A stretch of DNA of 32,457 bases from an uncultured Varibaculum sp. (GTDB lineage: Bacteria > Actinomycetota > Actinomycetes > Actinomycetales > Actinomycetaceae), in contig CAMYFZ010000015.1 of NCBI GenBank assembly GCA_947255165.1, positions 1-32,457 of the forward strand, read 5' to 3'. Below the pieces are notes generated by a model that did not search any database, was not told where the DNA came from, and saw only the letters and a list, made by a program, of their open reading frames with translations. Both the position numbers and the translations under genes were made by a program. Each line of letters opens with the position of its first letter. Position 1 is the stretch's first letter. Positions 28,760 through 32,457 of the stretch are shown one piece after another.

Positions 28760-30349
28760 CTAAATCACCATTACGATCTGTACTAATACGATTTTCGCGA
28801 TGAGTCCGAGGGCGAAGGTCGCAGAATATCCTGATTCGCAACGCTCATCCGGGATAGTTGCTTGCACGTGGCTGAGGATCGCGGGTTGTCCTACGAAACC
28901 GGCTATTGCTCCGGCCATGCGGGCAGTAGAAAGTCCCAAGAATTTTCCGAGTAGCCACAGTGCCACTAGTACTGGGACCATCCCGACAGCTGACAGCAAC
29001 CCAATTTTTATGCCGGTCAAGGAAAATGCCTTGGCGGCAAAGGCCTGCCCGGAAGAGAGACCCACTGCTGCCAGGAATAGCACCAGTCCCATTTGTCGCA
29101 ACATATTATTTGCCGAGGGCGCCAGGGAAAATACTAACGGCCCCAGCCGGTCAATGCGTCCTAGTAATAATCCCACTACCAGTGGTCCGGCAGCGGCTCC
29201 CAGCGCGAGGGAGCCGAGGGATCCGAGCGGGATGGTGATTAATCCGAGCGCCACCCCTGCGGCAATCCCCAGCCCGAAGGGCAGATAATCTATGGCAGAG
29301 ATTTTATGTTCTGAATCCCCGAAAGTTTTCGCGATATCGCGTTCGCGTTCTACCGGGTAAACCACCAGCACCCGATCCCCCAATTGCAAACGAGTAGCCG
29401 CCGTGGCCAACATATCGGTGTCGCCGCGACGCACTCGGGTGAGCAGTGATTGGAAACGAGCCGGCAAGAACAAGTTCGCGACCGGTTTCCCTACCAGGCG
29501 GCTATTAGAAACTGTGAAGCGGCTAAAGTTAACGGCAGTGCGGTCATTGGAAATATCTTCTTCAATCGGCTTGCCCAATGCTTGTCCCGCAGTTTTCACC
29601 GCATTTGGGATTCCCACTAGGAACGCTAAATCCCCAGATTTTAGTTCCCCATCGGGATGGGCAACCCGCATTTTGCCGTCCCGCAGCAGATAAGAAACCC
29701 GCAGCCCGCCCTCGGCAGAGCCTACGACCTCGGCAATCCCAGGTATTTCCTGGATTCGCATCGGGTTTTCTACCCTGATGGTTTGCGTAGCTAGCCCGGC
29801 TGCAGAAGCCGGATCAGGATCATTTTTTGCTGGGAGTTTTATCCGCATTAGTGCCGTCACTACCACCATGGTTACGATCACCCCCACCGGGTAGGCAATC
29901 GCGTATCCCACTGCCGGCTGGGCGCTTCCTCCCGCAGCATCGGTGGCTGCGGCCAGGGCGGGGGTGGTAGTGAGCGATCCCGCGAACATTCCCCCCAATA
30001 GCGGAGAGGTGAGCCCCAAGGCTTTGCCACCAAAAGCTACAATCAGGGCGTATACGGCGAGCAAAGCAACTGCCCCAATTAAAAGAGGGGCTTGTTTGCG
30101 CAGGTCACGGAAGAAAGAGGCGCCCGCGGCCAAACCGATGGTGTAGACAAATAGTGCCAGTCCGATGGCCGATACCAGAGATAGATTTTCTCCAAGTTTC
30201 GGGTCGAGGGCTCCGGCTGCCAGACCTACGAATAAGGCTCCGGCTGCTCCAAACTTTAGGGGGCCGAAAGGAATCGAACCGAATAGGGTGCCGAGGGCAA
30301 TAACTAGAAATAGAGTCAACAGAGGAGAAGAGGCGAGTATTTGCATCAC
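28760..30349 (-). CDS. AspT/YidE/YbjL-type transporter with TrkA-C domains
   Basis: A 529-residue transporter of the aspartate:alanine exchanger (AAEx) family. Two homologous hydrophobic halves (about 1-165 and 375-529) carry paired signatures: GLALFVYTIGLAAGASFF and GGMFAGSLTTTPALAAATDAAGG in the first, and VLFLAAVGLSSGQAF and GAIAGFVGQPAILSHVQAT in the second. Between them lies a soluble region (about 175-365) with two TrkA-C (RCK_C)-like stretches, including LKSGDLAFLVG and LQLGDRVLVVYP. Substrate is not predictable; known members exchange aspartate and alanine or other dicarboxylates. The GTG at 30349 or ATG at 30346 starts it, with AGAGG very close upstream. It begins 4 bases after the TetR stop, so they form an operon. 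Confidence 0.9.
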   Translation of the reverse strand: MMQILASSPLLTLFLVIALGTLFGSIPFGPLKFGAAGALFVGLAAGALDPKLGENLSLVSAIGLALFVYTIGLAAGASFFRDLRKQAPLLIGAVALLAVYALIVAFGGKALGLTSPLLGGMFAGSLTTTPALAAATDAAGGSAQPAVGYAIAYPVGVIVTMVVVTALMRIKLPAKNDPDPASAAGLATQTIRVENPMRIQEIPGIAEVVGSAEGGLRVSYLLRDGKMRVAHPDGELKSGDLAFLVGIPNAVKTAGQALGKPIEEDISNDRTAVNFSRFTVSNSRLVGKPVANLFLPARFQSLLTRVRRGDTDMLATAATRLQLGDRVLVVYPVERERDIAKTFGDSEHKISAIDYLPFGLGIAAGVALGLITIPLGSLGSLALGAAAGPLVVGLLLGRIDRLGPLVFSLAPSANNMLRQMGLVLFLAAVGLSSGQAFAAKAFSLTGIKIGLLSAVGMVPVLVALWLLGKFLGLSTARMAGAIAGFVGQPAILSHVQATIPDERCESGYSATFALGLIAKIVLVQIVMVI

Positions 30350-30353
30350 CTCT

Positions 30354-31310
30354 TTAGGATAGCGAGGGGAATACTTCGTGTGCTAGATTCTCGATTTCGG
30401 TTTGCAATATCGGAGCGAGCCGGTTTTGTAATTCGCTACGGGGCATGGAGGCTAGGGGCTCTAGCTGCACGATATAGCGCATAGTCGCCACCCCGTAAAT
30501 CATGGACATCAAAATCTCGGTGAGTGCGTGAAAGTTGGTTTCCACTTTTTTATCCACGGTTTGCCCGGAAGCTATTTGTAAAGTGTTCAATACTTGGGCG
30601 CCCCCTTCGAGCAGGTTGTCACTTACATAGGCGCGAAAGCGTTGGGTGGTTTCTGAATCGGTAATCAGTGCATGCATCAGGGCTTTCATCCGGTCTTTGG
30701 TGAGGCGTTCTTCGTAGAGGGTGAAAGCAAAATCAAGTAGTCGGTCAGCTATTCCCTCAATTCCAGGTTCCCAGAGCTGTAAAATTTGTTCCAAAGGATC
30801 TAGGGGCAGGTCGAAACAGTCGCGAAATAGCCGCTGCTTGGAGCCAAAATAATAGCTAACCATCGCGGGGTCGCAGCCTGCCCCCTTAGCAATCGAACGC
30901 ATAGTGGTGCCGTCATAGCCGCGGGTAATAAATTGATCTTCGGCTACCTGTTTGATTTCTTTGCGCATTTGTCCGCGGGCGCCTCTGGGGCCGCGGGGGT
31001 GAGTTACAGAATCAGTTGGTGTTTCTTTATCGGTCGGTGGGTCTTGGTTTGCAAGTGCTTCCGCAGTTTTTTCACCGCCCGCTTTGTCCTGGGGGCGAGT
31101 AGCTTTTTTAGTTTTTCGCTGGGAAATTCTATTTTTCTGGCTGCCCTGATCTTTTCCAGCTAACTCTCGGTTAGGAGAATTAGGAAACATTTTCTTTTCG
31201 TAATTCCGGGCTTCTAATTCATCGCTGTTAACACTTTCCCTGCCGGTCTTTTTTCTCGCATTTAGGCGTTCGCGCTGATTGAGGCAATTTTCTGCTTCTT
31301 CCGATTCCAT
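30354..31310 (-). CDS. TetR family regulator with long charged N-terminal extension
   Basis: A 318-residue protein, about 110 residues longer than a usual TetR repressor. The extra N-terminal part is disordered and charged (Glu, Lys, Arg, Asn, Gln). The TetR DNA-binding domain starts at about residue 112: GQMRKEIKQVAEDQFITRGYDGTTMRSIAKGAGCDPAMVSYYFGSKQRLFRDCF in outline, with the helix-turn-helix and the YYFGSKQRLF signature. The C-terminal ligand/dimer domain fills the rest. ATG at 31310 with AGGA about 9 bases upstream supports the long start. It lies upstream of and in one operon with the AspT-type transporter, the likely target, and divergent from the activase gene, which could be a second target. 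Confidence 0.88.
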   Translation of the reverse strand: MESEEAENCLNQRERLNARKKTGRESVNSDELEARNYEKKMFPNSPNRELAGKDQGSQKNRISQRKTKKATRPQDKAGGEKTAEALANQDPPTDKETPTDSVTHPRGPRGARGQMRKEIKQVAEDQFITRGYDGTTMRSIAKGAGCDPAMVSYYFGSKQRLFRDCFDLPLDPLEQILQLWEPGIEGIADRLLDFAFTLYEERLTKDRMKALMHALITDSETTQRFRAYVSDNLLEGGAQVLNTLQIASGQTVDKKVETNFHALTEILMSMIYGVATMRYIVQLEPLASMPRSELQNRLAPILQTEIENLAHEVFPSLS

Positions 31311-31390
31311 AGCTCTATCCTAATTTCAACACCCTGTGAATTTAGCATTTTCAGTTTACTTTGAGGGTGACAACAACTGCCGGAGGTGCC
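31311..31390. promoter_or_regulatory. Divergent promoter region, tetR / activase
   Basis: Eighty bases separate the two divergent starts. A loosely palindromic AT-rich element AATTTCAACACCCTGTGAATT in two halves (TTCA at 31325-31328, TGAA at 31337-31340) is a possible TetR operator. On the minus strand TTGTCA (about 31367-31372) is a possible -35. The plus gene has a strong site, CGGAGGTG. Weak evidence overall. Confidence 0.3.
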
Positions 31391-32457
31391 ATGAGCAAAA
31401 CCATTGCCCCCTTTGAATTCGCGAGCTGGGAAAACGCTGCCGCTAGCGAAGGCAAGCGGGTGCTCAGGCTAGGCATCGACATTGGCTCTACCACGGTAAA
31501 AGCGGTGCTACTTGACGGGCGGCAGGTAATCTTTTCCGACTATCGCCGCCACCACGCAGATGTGCGCGGGGAACTGGCCGGCCTGCTGCGCGATATTAGC
31601 GCAGAGCATCCGGGAATTGCCGTAAAAGCGGCAGTGACCGGGTCGGGCGGACTCTCGGTTGCCGGAGCTATGAAAGTTCCGTTCGTGCAAGAAGTTATCG
31701 CCGGCACCAAAGCGGTGGGAGATACTCACCCGCAAACCGATGTGATTATTGAGCTGGGCGGGGAAGACGCAAAAATCACCTATCTGCATCCCACCCCGGA
31801 GCAGCGCATGAACGGCACCTGCGCCGGAGGCACCGGCGCCTTTATCGACCAGATGGCCACTTTGCTACACACCGATGCCTCGGGACTAGACAAACTGGCC
31901 TCCGGTGCCAGTCAGCTCTATCCGATTGCCTCCCGCTGCGGGGTGTTCGCCAAAACCGACTTGCAGCCCCTGCTTAATGAGGGCGCCGCGCATGAAGACC
32001 TCGCGGCCTCGATTTTTACGGCGGTCGCCACCCAAACTATTGCGGGATTGGCCTGTGGACGCCCGATTCGCGGAAACGTCATGTTCCTGGGCGGGCCGCT
32101 GCACTTCCTCCCAAATCTGCGCAAAGCCTACCAGGAGCTACTACCTAAAGCCGATAGTTTCCTCACCCCCGAACATGCCGAACTTTATGTAGCGCTGGGG
32201 GCAGCGCTTAGTGCTGACAAAGGGGAGTCGCGCCCCCTGGAACAGTTAATAACTGACCTGACTACCGGGAAAATCGATACTGATTCCCAGCGGATGCGCC
32301 CCCTATTTGCTAATGAAGAAGAACTGGCTGAGTTCCGCGCCCGCCACGATAAAGAAGTAATCCCGCAGCTACCGTTATCCGAGGCGCGGGGGCGTTGCTT
32401 CCTGGGGGTAGATTCCGGATCCACCACTATTAAAGCGGTCGTGATTGACCAGGATAA
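31391..32457 (+). CDS. BadF/HgdC-type CoA-dehydratase activase, 5' part (runs off right edge)
   Basis: The first 355 codons of a larger gene. ASKHA ATPase domain 1 spans about 25-275: LRLGIDIGSTTVKAVLL (phosphate-1), VIIELGGEDAKITYL (phosphate-2/connect), and NGTCAGGTGAFIDQMA and ASRCGVFAKTDLQPLL. The two Cys (144 and 183) are 39 residues apart, as are the [4Fe-4S] ligands of 2-hydroxyglutaryl-CoA dehydratase activator HgdC. A second ATPase domain begins at about 335 (CFLGVDSGSTTIKAVVIDQD) where the window ends. Two tandem activase domains in one frame are characteristic of very large (about 1,400-1,600 residues) anaerobe proteins that continue into HgdB/DUF2229-like regions; their substrate is unknown. 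ATG start with GGAGGTG two bases upstream. Oxygen-sensitive chemistry is expected, fitting an anaerobic or microaerophilic host. Confidence 0.88.
   Translation, partial: MSKTIAPFEFASWENAAASEGKRVLRLGIDIGSTTVKAVLLDGRQVIFSDYRRHHADVRGELAGLLRDISAEHPGIAVKAAVTGSGGLSVAGAMKVPFVQEVIAGTKAVGDTHPQTDVIIELGGEDAKITYLHPTPEQRMNGTCAGGTGAFIDQMATLLHTDASGLDKLASGASQLYPIASRCGVFAKTDLQPLLNEGAAHEDLAASIFTAVATQTIAGLACGRPIRGNVMFLGGPLHFLPNLRKAYQELLPKADSFLTPEHAELYVALGAALSADKGESRPLEQLITDLTTGKIDTDSQRMRPLFANEEELAEFRARHDKEVIPQLPLSEARGRCFLGVDSGSTTIKAVVIDQD

Overview
The window (32,457 bp, GC in the low-to-mid 50s by eye) comes from a low/medium-GC actinobacterium. The evidence is an InfB with the actinobacterial proline/glycine-rich N-terminus ([14 protein letters not shown] repeats), a PdtaS-like histidine kinase, a DUF348/G5 secreted cell-wall protein, a DUF2505 protein, many GTG starts, and the gene orders tatD-rpf-rsmA-ispE-abcF, tRNA-Gln-glmU-prs-rplY-pth and rimP-nusA-infB-rbfA-truB-ribF. 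An Actinomycetaceae member (Varibaculum/Actinomyces group) is my inference, not a demonstrated identity.

Layout. 1-2391 is mostly on the minus strand: the possible first codons of a gene leaving the left edge, folA and thyA (a thymidylate/folate operon), and an EcsC-like membrane protein. 2519-10728 is on the plus strand: a DUF2505 protein, a PdtaS-like sensor kinase, TatD nuclease, a secreted DUF348/G5 protein, a single-ORF fusion of RsmA (16S rRNA dimethyltransferase) with IspE (isoprenoid kinase), and an ABC-F ATPase. 10797-13740 is minus: a MarR regulator with a promoter/operator arrangement that suggests a leaderless mRNA, then an FGGY sugar kinase and deoxyribose-phosphate aldolase (DeoC) whose codon use looks different from the neighbours. 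13741-14197 is a gene-poor stretch that may hold a gene relic. 14198-17895 is plus: tRNA-Gln, a GlmU that lacks its acetyltransferase half, Prs, L25 and Pth. A lipoprotein gene (17917-19029, minus) is divergent from the translation/transcription cluster rimP-nusA-(no intact ylxR)-infB-rbfA-truB, a 50-residue Cys-Gly peptide gene and ribF. The right end holds a CPA1 Na+/H+ antiporter, a TetR regulator plus AspT/YidE-type transporter pair, and the 5' part of a BadF/HgdC-type CoA-dehydratase activase gene that leaves the window.

Most genes are housekeeping. The points that depart from the norm are the RsmA-IspE fusion, the uridyltransferase-only GlmU, the missing or decayed ylxR with a terminator-like hairpin in front of infB, the unlisted Cys-rich mini-protein between truB and ribF, a set of mutually exclusive helices ahead of the antiporter gene, and the deoC/FGGY insert. 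I found no CRISPR array, insertion sequence, prophage or defence system. I do not claim a wholly new biological system; the fusion, the truncated GlmU and the small Cys protein are the best candidates for something under-described.
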